64,000 bases of DNA from Pleurocapsa minor GSE-CHR-MK 17-07R (GTDB lineage: Bacteria; Chloroflexota; Anaerolineae; Aggregatilineales; Phototrophicaceae). The notes below the pieces were generated by a model. That model did not search any database, was not told the DNA's origin, and saw only the letters and a list, made by a program, of their open reading frames with translations. Below, piece by piece: positions 50,244 through 58,912 of the stretch. Position numbers and translations under genes: made by a program. The stretch lies in contig JAHHHY010000006.1 in NCBI GenBank assembly GCA_019359125.1, positions 1-64,000 of the forward strand. Direction: 5' to 3'. Position 1 is the stretch's first letter, and each line of letters begins with the position of its first letter.

Positions 50244-51767
50244 TCAGTCGAACAGCACCGTGCCGCGCATCTCCATCGGCTGCGAGAACAGCCACAGGCC
50301 CGCCAGCAGCATCAGCGTGAATAGCAGTGCCCACGGCAGCAGGCCAGTGAAGCCCTGGCGTTTATACGCGCGCAGGGCGATTTTCTGCGCCGTCCACAGC
50401 GACGCACCATACCCGGCGATGACGACGATGGCCTGAAACGCGCCGATGACCGTCAGGTCGGTGATGCCGCCCAGCGCCCAGTTTGGCTGACCAAACAAGG
50501 TGATGCCGTGGTCAAGCAGAAAGCCCTGCGTCACCGGCACGATGCTGAACAGCCCGATCAGGAAATGGAAGCCGTAGTGTGCCGCCCAGAACCCCAACCC
50601 GATTGGCACGAAGGCGGGCGCGAAGGTCGTCAGTGCCACGCGCAGGTTGTCGCGTTTGGTCGTGCGGGTGAGCGCCCGCGCCGCGCCCGCCGCGGCCAGC
50701 GACAGGCCAATCGGGGCGATCAGCCCGCCGACGACGAAAATCAGCCCCAGCGCGATCGTCTCGATGCCCATGTCGGTCAGGCCGAGCGCGCGCAGCCCCA
50801 GCGTATCCGAAATTCGCTGCATCAGGTCATAGACCGGCGGCACCATGCCGAACGCGTTCACCAGCCCCATGAACGCCAGCGCGATCACCAGAAAGGCGAC
50901 ATCATAGCGGGCGGGCCACGCTTTCGGCCGCGACAGCTCCGCGCCGATGCCGCGCCCGAACAGCCCGACATTCCCGTGGGGGCAGGCGCGCGCGCAGTCC
51001 AGGCACAACGTGCAGTCCAGGTTGGACTGCATCTGCGGGGCGAACAGCAGCGTGCCGCAGCCGGGTATGCCCTGCGGCGTGTGGGTGTGCGTGATGTCTG
51101 GCGCGCCGTTCACGCCGATGCTGTCGATCAGCACGACCGGCTGCGGGCTGTAGCTGCCATTGACGCATTCCTTGCCCACGCACGTCTGGCACACGGACGC
51201 ATCGCGCACGCTGATTTGCAGCGGCGAGACGGTCGAATAGACGAAGTTGAACGAGCCCAGCGGGCACACATACTTGCAGAACGCGCTCTCGCCGAAAAAC
51301 GCCTCAAATGCGAACGACGCCACGAAATAGCCCACGATCACCCAGGCCGTCAGCGCGGGCGAGGCCCACAGGTCCAGCCATTCGTAGGCGAAGAACAACG
51401 CGAACAGGCTGGCGATGGCGACCGCTTTGCTGCGCAGCACGCGCGGAAAACGTCGTTTGCTCAGGCTGAGGCGCTTGCCCAGCGTGCGCGGCAGCGTGAA
51501 CGGGCAGGCCATGCAGAACAGGTTGCCCACGAAAAACAGCGCGATGATGATCAGCCCGCGATAATGCACCCACGGCGCTACCGTCGCCAGATTCTGCGAG
51601 GCGAGCGGGCTGCCCGTGAAGCCGTCGTAGACCAGCAGCGCGGCCAGCGCGAACATGGGAATTTGCACGGCCAGCCGTCCCCAGCGCCAGCGCAGCAGGC
51701 GGCCGATCAGCGGCAGGCGCAGGACGTCAAAGCGGGTGGCGGCCTGGGGAATCGAGGCGGGTGTCAT
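50244..51767 (-). CDS. Polytopic 4Fe-4S membrane protein (NapH/NosR/CcoG-like)
   Basis: This 507-residue protein has about eleven membrane segments and several cysteine clusters: NLFCMACPFTLPR, FCKYVCPLGSFN, CQTCVGKEC and CTLCLDCARACPHGN. The last two resemble a two-cluster ferredoxin domain. Such polyferredoxins carry electrons across the membrane to or from reductases or take part in metal-centre maturation (NosR/NapH, CcoG). Here it is paired with a YtkA-like lipoprotein; no partner reductase is in the window. Nine bases separate the two genes. Confidence 0.83.
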   Translation of the reverse strand: MTPASIPQAATRFDVLRLPLIGRLLRWRWGRLAVQIPMFALAALLVYDGFTGSPLASQNLATVAPWVHYRGLIIIALFFVGNLFCMACPFTLPRTLGKRLSLSKRRFPRVLRSKAVAIASLFALFFAYEWLDLWASPALTAWVIVGYFVASFAFEAFFGESAFCKYVCPLGSFNFVYSTVSPLQISVRDASVCQTCVGKECVNGSYSPQPVVLIDSIGVNGAPDITHTHTPQGIPGCGTLLFAPQMQSNLDCTLCLDCARACPHGNVGLFGRGIGAELSRPKAWPARYDVAFLVIALAFMGLVNAFGMVPPVYDLMQRISDTLGLRALGLTDMGIETIALGLIFVVGGLIAPIGLSLAAAGAARALTRTTKRDNLRVALTTFAPAFVPIGLGFWAAHYGFHFLIGLFSIVPVTQGFLLDHGITLFGQPNWALGGITDLTVIGAFQAIVVIAGYGASLWTAQKIALRAYKRQGFTGLLPWALLFTLMLLAGLWLFSQPMEMRGTVLFD

Positions 51768-51776
51768 GCTGGCGCC

Positions 51777-52226
51777 TTAGCTTTCCACGCGCGTTTCCAG
51801 CGTCGCCGAGCCTGTCCGGCCGTCCGGTGTGGTCGCGGTGATGGTCAGCACCCAGTCGCCGCCCATGTTCCAGTCCACCTGCGCCACATACACACCGTCG
51901 CCGGTTTCTTCGGCGCTGGCCAGCACCGGGGCCATGCCGGCATGGGTCATATCAGCGCGTAATGCCACCGTCGCGCCGGTCACAGGTTCGCCGTCAGCAT
52001 CCGTCACGGTGACGGTGACCGGGGCGACGCCGACCAGCAGCACCTCGTCGGTCAGGGCGATGGTCACGGTGAGCGATTCGGCATTAAGGGTGACTTCGGC
52101 AGTGGCTTCAATCGTGGCATCCGGCGCGGGCTGGGTCGGGATCGGGGTGCCGCCTGCGCTCTGACGGCATCCGGCCAGCAGGGCAGCCAGCAGCAGCGCA
52201 GGCACGAGGGATAAAATCGGTCGCAT
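51777..52226 (-). CDS. YtkA/FixH-like lipoprotein
   Basis: This 149-residue protein has a lipoprotein signal with lipobox LLAGC at C20. A beta-rich YtkA-like domain follows (about 50-148: VTVTDADGEPVTGATVALRA, GMAPVLASAEETGDGVYVAQ, VDWNMGGDWVLTI). FixH/YtkA domains appear with copper or heme maturation proteins. The start is the ATG at 52226. Linked to the downstream polyferredoxin gene, it probably acts at the outside of the membrane. Confidence 0.82.
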   Translation of the reverse strand: MRPILSLVPALLLAALLAGCRQSAGGTPIPTQPAPDATIEATAEVTLNAESLTVTIALTDEVLLVGVAPVTVTVTDADGEPVTGATVALRADMTHAGMAPVLASAEETGDGVYVAQVDWNMGGDWVLTITATTPDGRTGSATLETRVES

Positions 52227-52288
52227 GGGTCACTAAACCTGTTATGTGGACGGGATGCCCGCAGTGTAACACGCCGTGTGCGTGCTGA

Positions 52289-53242
52289 CTAACCGCACAG
52301 CACGCGGCGCAGCCGGTCGGCATCCACGTTACCGCCGCTGATGACGACCACGGTTGGGCCATCGGCGGGTTCGTGCGCGTCGATGGTGCCGTTTTGCAGC
52401 GCCGCCAGCCCGACCACGCCGCCACCTTCCGCGATCCAGCCCTGGTCGACCACCATGCTGCGCATCGCCCGGGCGATATCGTCCTCGCTCACCAGCACGA
52501 TGCGGTCGACCGTGCGCGATACAATCTCGATCGTCATCGACTCATGCTCGATCAGGCCGGGCAGCGCATCCGCCAGCGATTCGCCGCCGGTCACGTGGTC
52601 CAGCTCGTACATGATGTTATACATTTCCGGCGAGACGAGCGCGTTCACGCCGATGACCTCGATGCTGGGATCGTGTGCTTTCAGGGCGATGGCGACCCCG
52701 CTGACCAGCCCGCCGCCGCCGATCGGCACCAGCACGCGGCGCACAGTGGGCAGCGCGTGCAGGATTTCCAGCCCAACCGTGCCCTGTCCGGCGATGACGT
52801 TGAAATTGTTATACGCCGAGATATAGGTCAGTCCGTGCAGGGCTTCCAGGCGATGCGCTTCTGCTTCTGCATCGTCATAGGTCTCGCCGGTCAGCACGGC
52901 TTCCGCGCCCAGCCGTTTGACGCCCGCCACTTTGCGCCGCGCGGCTGTCTCCGGCATGATGATCGTCGCTTTGACGCCCAGCAGCTTCGCGGCATAGGCC
53001 ATGCCCTGCGCGTGATTGCCGGTGCTGGCCGCGATCACGCCGCGTGCGCGCACATCCTCGTCCAGCGCCAGCATCGCATTCAGCGCGCCGCGCACCTTGA
53101 ACGAGTGCGTCCGGTTCATATTTTCCAGCTTCAGCCAGTGGCCTTCAGGAAGCATGTTGGCTTCTTCCATCGGCGTGGGCGGCAGATGCGGCCGGATGCG
53201 TTCCTGCGCCCGCTGGATGTCTTCAAGTTGCGGAAAGCCCAT
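52289..53242 (-). CDS. Threonine/serine dehydratase-like PLP enzyme
   Basis: This 317-residue fold-type II PLP enzyme has the PLP lysine K49 in THSFKVRGALNAM and the phosphate-binding glycine loop GGGGLVSG. A Ser/Thr ammonia-lyase (IlvA/TdcB catabolic, no ACT domain) or serine racemase is most likely; sequence alone does not separate them. No regulatory domain is present, in line with catabolic enzymes. It is alone on its strand between the YtkA-like and flippase genes. Confidence 0.85.
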   Translation of the reverse strand: MGFPQLEDIQRAQERIRPHLPPTPMEEANMLPEGHWLKLENMNRTHSFKVRGALNAMLALDEDVRARGVIAASTGNHAQGMAYAAKLLGVKATIIMPETAARRKVAGVKRLGAEAVLTGETYDDAEAEAHRLEALHGLTYISAYNNFNVIAGQGTVGLEILHALPTVRRVLVPIGGGGLVSGVAIALKAHDPSIEVIGVNALVSPEMYNIMYELDHVTGGESLADALPGLIEHESMTIEIVSRTVDRIVLVSEDDIARAMRSMVVDQGWIAEGGGVVGLAALQNGTIDAHEPADGPTVVVISGGNVDADRLRRVLCG

Positions 53243-53324
53243 GATGCCCCTGAGGTTATGCGCTACGTGTTGCCCGATGCCCCCATTATAGACCCGTCAG
53301 GCGCGGCGCATCATGCCAGATGGC

Positions 53325-54836
53325 CTACTCCCACGTGACCACGGTCTTGCGCTTCCAGAAGCGGCGCACCAGCCCGCCAAACGGCAGTGCCGCCGCCATG
53401 CGGTAGAGCAGGTCATAGTCGTCGCCGGCCAGCGCCCCGCCGAATAGTACCCCGGCCGCATACACCAGCCCACCGGCCAGCATCGCGATCAGCGGCAGGC
53501 CAGACAGCGCCAGCATGACCGCCAGCATCGCCGCGCACACCAGCCCCAGCCGGATAAACTGGCCGGCCCGCGCGCGCAGGTTGAGCCGGAAATGGCCCAT
53601 CAGCACGGCCAGCACGGCCAGCTCGGCCAGCGCCGAGGCGGCCGCCGCGCCAATCACGCCCAACGCGGGAATCAGCGCCAGATTGAGCGCCAGCTTCACG
53701 GCCAGCCCGCCCGCGCGAATGGCCACGTAACGGCCCTGGCGGTTTTCGCTCATCATCGCCTGCGCGAACACATTGGCGACCATCGTCAGCGCGGCGTACC
53801 AGATCAGCACGCGCAGGATGTCGGCCGACGGCAGGAAGTCCTCACCGAAGACGGGCACCGTCACCGCCGATGCGAAGACTGTCAGGACCAGCGCGACCGG
53901 CAGGCCGATGCACAGCGCGAAGAATGCTAGCTTCTCGACCATGAAATAGAACGAGGTATTTTGTTCACGGGGGACATCCGGCTTATAGGCGCGCGACATC
54001 AGCGGGAACAGCGCCACCAGCACGGTCGTGCTCAGGATTTCGACCACCCCGACGATGATGACGAAGGCCGCGCTGAAATGGCCGGTATCGGCCGTGGTCA
54101 GCAGGCTGGTGCTCATCAGCCGGTCGATCTGCGTATACGACATATTGATGACGGACGACAGGGCCAGCGGCGCGGCGGCGATCAGCAGCAGGCGCACCAC
54201 CCCGCGGTCCAGCGGCCAGACGGCATGCACACCCGCGCCCGTCAGCAGGCGCATCAGCAGGGCAGACCGTAGCAGGCCGGTCAGCAGGGTGGCGATATAC
54301 ACCCCCAGCAGGCCGAATCCGGCGGCCACCAGCCCCAGCCCCAGCGCGATGCGCGCCAGCAGCACGCCAATCTCGACGAAACTCACGCTGACCATGCGCT
54401 CGTGCGCCAGCAGCTGGTCATAGGCGATATTGCCCACGAGGTCGAGAAACAGGCTGAGCGCCGCAATCGCCGCCAGCCCGCGCAATCCCTCGTCATAGCC
54501 CAGCGCCAGCGCCGCGCCGTTCAGCACGATATAGCCGACGCCTGCGAGGATCGTCTGGATGAACAGGGCGGCGGTGATGTATTTGCCCGCAGTGGACGGC
54601 CTGCGCGCCACCTCGCGGATGATGATTAGCCCCAGCGCGAAGCTGGTCAGCGAGGCGAAGATGCTGTACAGCGAGCCAATCGTGCCGTACACGCCAAACT
54701 GCGCGTCGCCCAGCAGGCGGCCCAGCGAGAGCTGCCACACAAACAGCGCGCCACTGCTGACCACGCGGGCCAGCGCCAGCGCGCTTACGTTGCGGGCGGC
54801 GCGGCGGGCCTCACTTCCGGCAGGGGCATCAGTCAC
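53325..54836 (-). CDS. Oligosaccharide flippase (Wzx/MATE-like MOP family)
   Basis: This 503-residue protein has about 14 membrane segments. RNVSALALARVVSSGALFVWQ and GDAQFGVYGTIGSLYSIFA are the polysaccharide-flippase N-terminus. It probably moves undecaprenyl-linked glycans. I chose the GTG at 54836 because GAAGGA is nine bases upstream; an earlier GTG at 54872 would add 12 residues. It is not clustered with glycan synthesis genes, so its substrate cannot be inferred. Confidence 0.85.
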   Translation of the reverse strand: MTDAPAGSEARRAARNVSALALARVVSSGALFVWQLSLGRLLGDAQFGVYGTIGSLYSIFASLTSFALGLIIIREVARRPSTAGKYITAALFIQTILAGVGYIVLNGAALALGYDEGLRGLAAIAALSLFLDLVGNIAYDQLLAHERMVSVSFVEIGVLLARIALGLGLVAAGFGLLGVYIATLLTGLLRSALLMRLLTGAGVHAVWPLDRGVVRLLLIAAAPLALSSVINMSYTQIDRLMSTSLLTTADTGHFSAAFVIIVGVVEILSTTVLVALFPLMSRAYKPDVPREQNTSFYFMVEKLAFFALCIGLPVALVLTVFASAVTVPVFGEDFLPSADILRVLIWYAALTMVANVFAQAMMSENRQGRYVAIRAGGLAVKLALNLALIPALGVIGAAAASALAELAVLAVLMGHFRLNLRARAGQFIRLGLVCAAMLAVMLALSGLPLIAMLAGGLVYAAGVLFGGALAGDDYDLLYRMAAALPFGGLVRRFWKRKTVVTWE

Positions 54837-54883
54837 AGCGGCGATCCTTCTTCGGGCAGGTCCAAAAAGCACATCATACCGCT

Positions 54884-54903
54884 GGGCGCCTCGCGACGCG
54901 CCC
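54884..54903. repeat. Hybrid TCGCGA palindrome
   Basis: GGGCGCCTCGCGACGCGCCC: left half like the CTCGCGAG type, right half like the GTCGCGAC type, so it is imperfect by one pair. It overlaps the leader of the flippase gene. Confidence 0.7.
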
Positions 54904-54955
54904 GCCTAGACAGCCCATCAGGAAGATCAGGCCAGCAACCTTCTTCGGGCGTTAA

Positions 54956-55010
54956 TTGTGCGGAATGGCTACTTAGTTTTACACTAGTCATACCGCAGAG
55001 TCACTAGTGA
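54956..55010 (+). promoter_or_regulatory. Probable cpaF promoter with paired ACTAGT palindromes
   Basis: TTGTGC (54956-54961) and TACACT (54980-54985) are 18 bases apart. ACACTAGTCA (54981-54990) overlaps the -10 box, and the perfect palindrome TCACTAGTGA is at 55001-55010, centred 20 bases away. The pair could be a repressor operator. Confidence 0.45.
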
Positions 55011-55022
55011 GAGATGTGCGTT

Positions 55023-56480
55023 ATGTCAATGATGCGTCGTTTGGGCGATCAGCCCCGTAAGCCAGACAGCCCCAGTGAGCCCGCACAACCTGCGCCGCCA
55101 CCCATGCAGCGCAGCGCCCCGGCCGAAGTCGCGCATGGCGTCAACAAGAAGACCACGCATCCCAAAATCGCGATGATGCGCAAGCAGCTGCGTGGCCGCC
55201 TGCTGCGCACCCCCGATGAAGCCGACCAGTGGAAGCGCGGCGAAGCTGATAAAGAGACCATCATCACCGACCGGCTGAAACAGGTGCTGGACAAGCTGGC
55301 CAATGAAAAGCCCGAATACCGGCTGATTCCCCAGGAATTCCAGCTGCTGCGCGATGCCATCCTCGATGACCTGCTCGGCTTTGGTGCGATTGAAGCGCTG
55401 GTGCGCGACCGCAGCGTCAGCGAAATCATGGTCAATGGCCCGACCCAGATTTTCAAGGAAAGCAAAGGCAAGATCACCGAGGCCGATTTCACCTTCGATG
55501 ATGAAGACCACGTGCAGTGGACGGCGCAGCGCATCATCCGCCCGCTGGGCCGCCAGCTCGACCGCAATAACCCGATGGTGGACGCCCGTCTGCCCGATGG
55601 CAGCCGCGTGCATATCGTCACACTGCCGTCGGCATTGTGCGGCACCACCATCACCATTCGTAAGTTTCCTGAGAAGCGCCTGACCGTCGAAGACCTGATC
55701 GGCTTCGGCTCGTTCACAAAAGACACGGCCGACTTCCTGGAAGCGTGCGTGGTCTCGCGCCTGAATATCGTGGTCGCGGGCGGCACCGGCAGCGGTAAAA
55801 CAACCCTGCTGAATGTGCTCTCGTCGTTCATCCCGAATGATGAACGCATCGTCACGATTGAGGACGCCGCTGAATTGCAGCTGGGCCAGCCACATGTCGT
55901 GCGCCTGGAGACTGCCCCGCCCGTGCCCGGCGGCGATGGCCATACCGGCATCCTGACCATCCGCGACCTGGTGCGCGGCTCGCTGCGTATGCGCCCGGAA
56001 CGCATCGTCGTCGGCGAGTGCCGCGGCGGCGAGGCGCTGGACATGCTGCAGGCCATGAATACCGGCCATGACGGCTCGCTGACCACCGTGCACGCGAACA
56101 ATCCGCGTGACACCATCACCCGTCTGGAGACGCTGGTGCTGATGAGCGGCATGGACCTGCCGCTGATGACCGTGCGCAAGCAGATCGTGAGCGCCATCGA
56201 CCTGATCATCCAGATCGCCCGCCTGCGCGACGGCGGCCGTAAGGTGACGCAGATCAGCGAAATTCAGGGGATGGAAGGCGATAACGTCACGATTCAGGAC
56301 ATCTTCGTCTACCGGCTGCCCGGCCAGACCGGCAATCAGCCGGCCACGGTTGGCGGCGGCAAGCTGGAGAGCACCGGCTTCCGCCCGAAATTCATCGACC
56401 GCCTGGAAGAAAATGGTTTCCGCCTCAGCAGCCGTATCTTCGGCGCTGGCCAGACCAGCTTCTCCAAGGGCAATCTGTAG
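55023..56480 (+). CDS. CpaF/TadA-type secretion ATPase
   Basis: This 485-residue type II/IV secretion ATPase has a variable N-terminal 100 residues, an N-terminal regulatory domain (VSEIMVNGPTQIF, ITIRKFPEKRLT) and the core with Walker A GGTGSGKT (253-260) and TVHANNPRDTITRLETLVLMSG (His and Walker B region). CpaF energises Tad pilus assembly. No tadB, tadC, flp or secretin gene is adjacent, so it works with components elsewhere or in another process. An upstream in-frame ATG at 55014 would add three residues. Confidence 0.9.
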   Translation: MSMMRRLGDQPRKPDSPSEPAQPAPPPMQRSAPAEVAHGVNKKTTHPKIAMMRKQLRGRLLRTPDEADQWKRGEADKETIITDRLKQVLDKLANEKPEYRLIPQEFQLLRDAILDDLLGFGAIEALVRDRSVSEIMVNGPTQIFKESKGKITEADFTFDDEDHVQWTAQRIIRPLGRQLDRNNPMVDARLPDGSRVHIVTLPSALCGTTITIRKFPEKRLTVEDLIGFGSFTKDTADFLEACVVSRLNIVVAGGTGSGKTTLLNVLSSFIPNDERIVTIEDAAELQLGQPHVVRLETAPPVPGGDGHTGILTIRDLVRGSLRMRPERIVVGECRGGEALDMLQAMNTGHDGSLTTVHANNPRDTITRLETLVLMSGMDLPLMTVRKQIVSAIDLIIQIARLRDGGRKVTQISEIQGMEGDNVTIQDIFVYRLPGQTGNQPATVGGGKLESTGFRPKFIDRLEENGFRLSSRIFGAGQTSFSKGNL

Positions 56481-56505
56481 GCCTGCACGGATTTTATAGT
56501 CTCCA

Positions 56506-56586
56506 CCTCACCCCAAAACCCTGCGGGTTTTTGCCCCTCTCCATAAAATGGAGAGGGGCGGTTGAGCGCAGCGAAACGGGGTGAGG
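56506..56586 (-). repeat. ~80-bp hairpin element, copy 3 (inverted)
   Basis: An 81-bp element in inverted orientation relative to copies 1 and 2, with the same CCTCACCCC/GGGGTGAGG ends and the 12-bp CCATAAAATGG-centred stem. It fills the gap between convergent cpaF and the kinase-like gene. Confidence 0.85.
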
Positions 56587-56639
56587 TTGGCTTGCAGGCA
56601 CCATCACCGGACAATCTTCAACAAATCACGCCCCGCTGC

Positions 56640-57188
56640 CTACCCCTGCCACTCGGTGCCGCCGACCGCGGCGCGCCAGCTTGACGCGATCAGCTCGGCG
56701 GACTGCAATTCGTTCAGCTTGCTCGTGTCCACTTCGATAATGTCCGCCTGCCCGCGAATTGTCCAGGCGCGGCGCATCTGGCCGATGGCGTTGTCGCGCT
56801 CACGCGGGTCATGGAAGCGCGCGCCCATCGCCAGATGCAGCCGCTGAAGCACCGCATCCACCGAGGCCACCGCGCAGATGATCGGCCCGGTCGCCCTGAG
56901 CGTGGACAGCGCGCCGCGCAGCAGCGTTTCGCCGCTGATGGCGATCAGCGCGCCGCGATAGAGCGAGATTTCCGACAGGATGCCGTCTTCCAGCGTTTTC
57001 AGGCGCGCCTCGCCGTAGATAGCGCGGATTTCCTGCGCCGGCATCTCGGCAAATTCCTCCAGGCGGCGCTCAAAATCGACATAGCGCATCTTCAGCAGCT
57101 CGGCTGTGCGCCTGCTCACCTGCAGCTGGGTCGGCCCGATATACCCCGTCAGGATCAGATTCTGATCGAAATTTGACGCGTTCAGCAT
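56640..57188 (-). CDS. Shikimate-kinase-like protein with a degenerate P-loop
   Basis: This 182-residue protein follows the shikimate kinase layout: a start strand LILTGYIG, then RRTAELLKMRYVDFERRLEE (like 'LAerLgxxfxDxDxxIE'), then IRAIYGEARLKTLEDGILSEI (like 'fxxxGExxFRxxE') and ALIAISGETLL at the place of the GGG loop. The P-loop that should read GxxGxGKS/T is GYIGPTQLQ (15-23), with neither lysine nor serine/threonine. It is unlikely to bind ATP in the normal way and may be a pseudo-kinase. It lies four bases after the HAD gene. Confidence 0.7.
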   Translation of the reverse strand: MLNASNFDQNLILTGYIGPTQLQVSRRTAELLKMRYVDFERRLEEFAEMPAQEIRAIYGEARLKTLEDGILSEISLYRGALIAISGETLLRGALSTLRATGPIICAVASVDAVLQRLHLAMGARFHDPRERDNAIGQMRRAWTIRGQADIIEVDTSKLNELQSAELIASSWRAAVGGTEWQG

Positions 57189-57192
57189 GCGT

Positions 57193-57972
57193 TTAGCGCG
57201 TCACGCCTGCCGACGTCTTGCGCCAGCCCGGGTACCAGCCATCCAGCAGATTGAGCAGGTCGTGCAGACTGGTGATGGTGCCGTCGGGTGTGACTTCCAG
57301 CTCGGCGTGCGGGCGGCGCACATTCGGACGATAGACAGCGCGCATGCCGACCTTTTTTGCGCCGACCATATCAGCGGTCGGGTCATCGCCCACGAAGACC
57401 GTCTCGCTGGCTTCCGTGCCGATGCTGGCCAGCGCCGTCTCGAAGATGTGCGGGTGCGGCTTGAGGAAGCCGACATCGGCCGCGCTGATGCGGCAGTGCG
57501 GGAAGTAATCCAGCACGCCCAGCGTCGCCAGCTCGACATCGCGCATCCACATCGGCTGATAGGCGTTGGTGACGATGCCCACCTTGATGCCGGCGTCGCG
57601 CAGAATGCCCAGCACTTCCGGCACTTCGGGGAACAGGCCGATGCCATCGGCGATATTCCAGTCGTAGGCGCGCATGACCGTATCGGTGTCCAGCAGGCTG
57701 GCGGGCACGCCCACCGCTGCTGCCGCTTCCATCATGACATTGCCGATGTGCGGGGCGCGCAGATACTGGCTGGCCTCGTTCCAGGCCTTGGTCGTGCGCA
57801 GCATAAATTCGCTCTTGAAGGCGTGTTCATCGCTCAGCGGGTGGCCGCTGTCGCGGAAATGGGAGATCACGCGGCTGAGGCGGCGCGTCTCCATGCTCTC
57901 CCACTGATCGTGGGAAAACGGACTCCAGTCGATCAGGGTATCGTCCAGGTCGAACAGTACAGCTTTTAGCAT
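57193..57972 (-). CDS. HAD-superfamily phosphatase
   Basis: This 259-residue HAD hydrolase has motif I FDLDDTLID (D8, D10), motif II VTNAY, motif III K in FLKPHP and motif IV FVGDDPTADM. The cap is a helical insert of type C1 (about 20-110), as in phosphoglycolate phosphatase and pyrimidine nucleotidases. The substrate is not certain. The ATG at 57972 starts the canonical LKAVLFDLDDT. It is four bases upstream of the kinase-like gene and 59 bases downstream of the SLOG gene. Confidence 0.88.
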   Translation of the reverse strand: MLKAVLFDLDDTLIDWSPFSHDQWESMETRRLSRVISHFRDSGHPLSDEHAFKSEFMLRTTKAWNEASQYLRAPHIGNVMMEAAAAVGVPASLLDTDTVMRAYDWNIADGIGLFPEVPEVLGILRDAGIKVGIVTNAYQPMWMRDVELATLGVLDYFPHCRISAADVGFLKPHPHIFETALASIGTEASETVFVGDDPTADMVGAKKVGMRAVYRPNVRRPHAELEVTPDGTITSLHDLLNLLDGWYPGWRKTSAGVTR

Positions 57973-58031
57973 GATAGGTGACTGACTGCCTTTAATAGGT
58001 CGGATCGGTTCCGTATTATGCGCCAAAGACA

Positions 58032-58811
58032 TTAGAATCGGTAGAATGACTCCAGCCACGCGATCAGGCGTTCCGGCCCGCCGCTGATATCGACGAAATG
58101 CACGCTGCCCTGTTCCAGCGTCTCGCGGACCTGCACATCTTCGGTCGGCTGGGTGCGGGCCTGGGCCAGCACGTCGGCCAGCCTGCCGCTGCCCTCCAGC
58201 ACCAGCAGCGGCGCACGCAGCGCCCCGGTCGCGCGGGCGTGGGCTTCCTGCTTCACAATTTCGCCGCCATTGATGACGACGCCCAGCATCGGACGGTCGT
58301 GGTCAGCGACGGCCAGCGCCAGCCCGGCCAGCATGTCGCTTTCCGCGCCAAAGTCGTCGCCGCTGGTCAGCGCGAAATGCGTGTGATTCGGGTCCAGGTC
58401 GGCAATTTTGTCGGGGTTGTCGTAGCCGGGGAAGGCGATCTTGCGCATGGGGGCGACGCCCACCAGCGGGAAGGTATAGCCGCGCCGTGCCCGTGCCGTC
58501 CCGATCAGCCCCATGACGCCGGTGGTCGTGCCGCCGTCCACCAGGGTGACGTTATTGGCCTGGGCAAAATGCGTCAGCCCATCCTCGATGATGGAGCGCA
58601 GCAAAACGGCTGCCTCCGGCGTCATCAGACCGGCCCCGCCCATGACCGCCATCGCCGGACGTCGGAGGTCGAGACCTAGCGTGCGCGCTGTTTGGGTTGG
58701 GTCAGCCGCCCGGTCCACCGCGACGGCTTTCGCTTTGCGCCCCATCGGGAAGCTGATGGTGAAGGCCTCTGCCGGTGCAGAGCCGCCAAAGAAGCGCCGA
58801 ATCCCGTCCAT
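58032..58811 (-). CDS. SLOG-domain protein (prokaryotic TRPM-type, LSDAT-like)
   Basis: This 259-residue protein has the Rossmann-like SLOG layout of LSDAT/TRPM N-terminal domains: AVMGGAGLMTPEAAVLL, then the nucleotide-binding VDGGTTTGVMGLIG, then FPLVGVAPM and LGVVINGGEIVKQEA. The human TRPM2 and related SLOG domains bind ADP-ribose-like nucleotides, and prokaryotic versions are proposed to sense them in stress or conflict systems. No partner effector is fused or adjacent. I chose ATG 58811 with AGGA upstream; an earlier start adds up to 17 residues. Confidence 0.68.
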   Translation of the reverse strand: MDGIRRFFGGSAPAEAFTISFPMGRKAKAVAVDRAADPTQTARTLGLDLRRPAMAVMGGAGLMTPEAAVLLRSIIEDGLTHFAQANNVTLVDGGTTTGVMGLIGTARARRGYTFPLVGVAPMRKIAFPGYDNPDKIADLDPNHTHFALTSGDDFGAESDMLAGLALAVADHDRPMLGVVINGGEIVKQEAHARATGALRAPLLVLEGSGRLADVLAQARTQPTEDVQVRETLEQGSVHFVDISGGPERLIAWLESFYRF

Positions 58812-58912
58812 GGATGTTCCTGCCTTTTGCATGTGATGATCTTCAGTGTAGGACACAAGCATATCCCGGTCAAAGATTGAAGGAATGGCCCCCTCGGCCT
58901 ATACTCGCGCCT

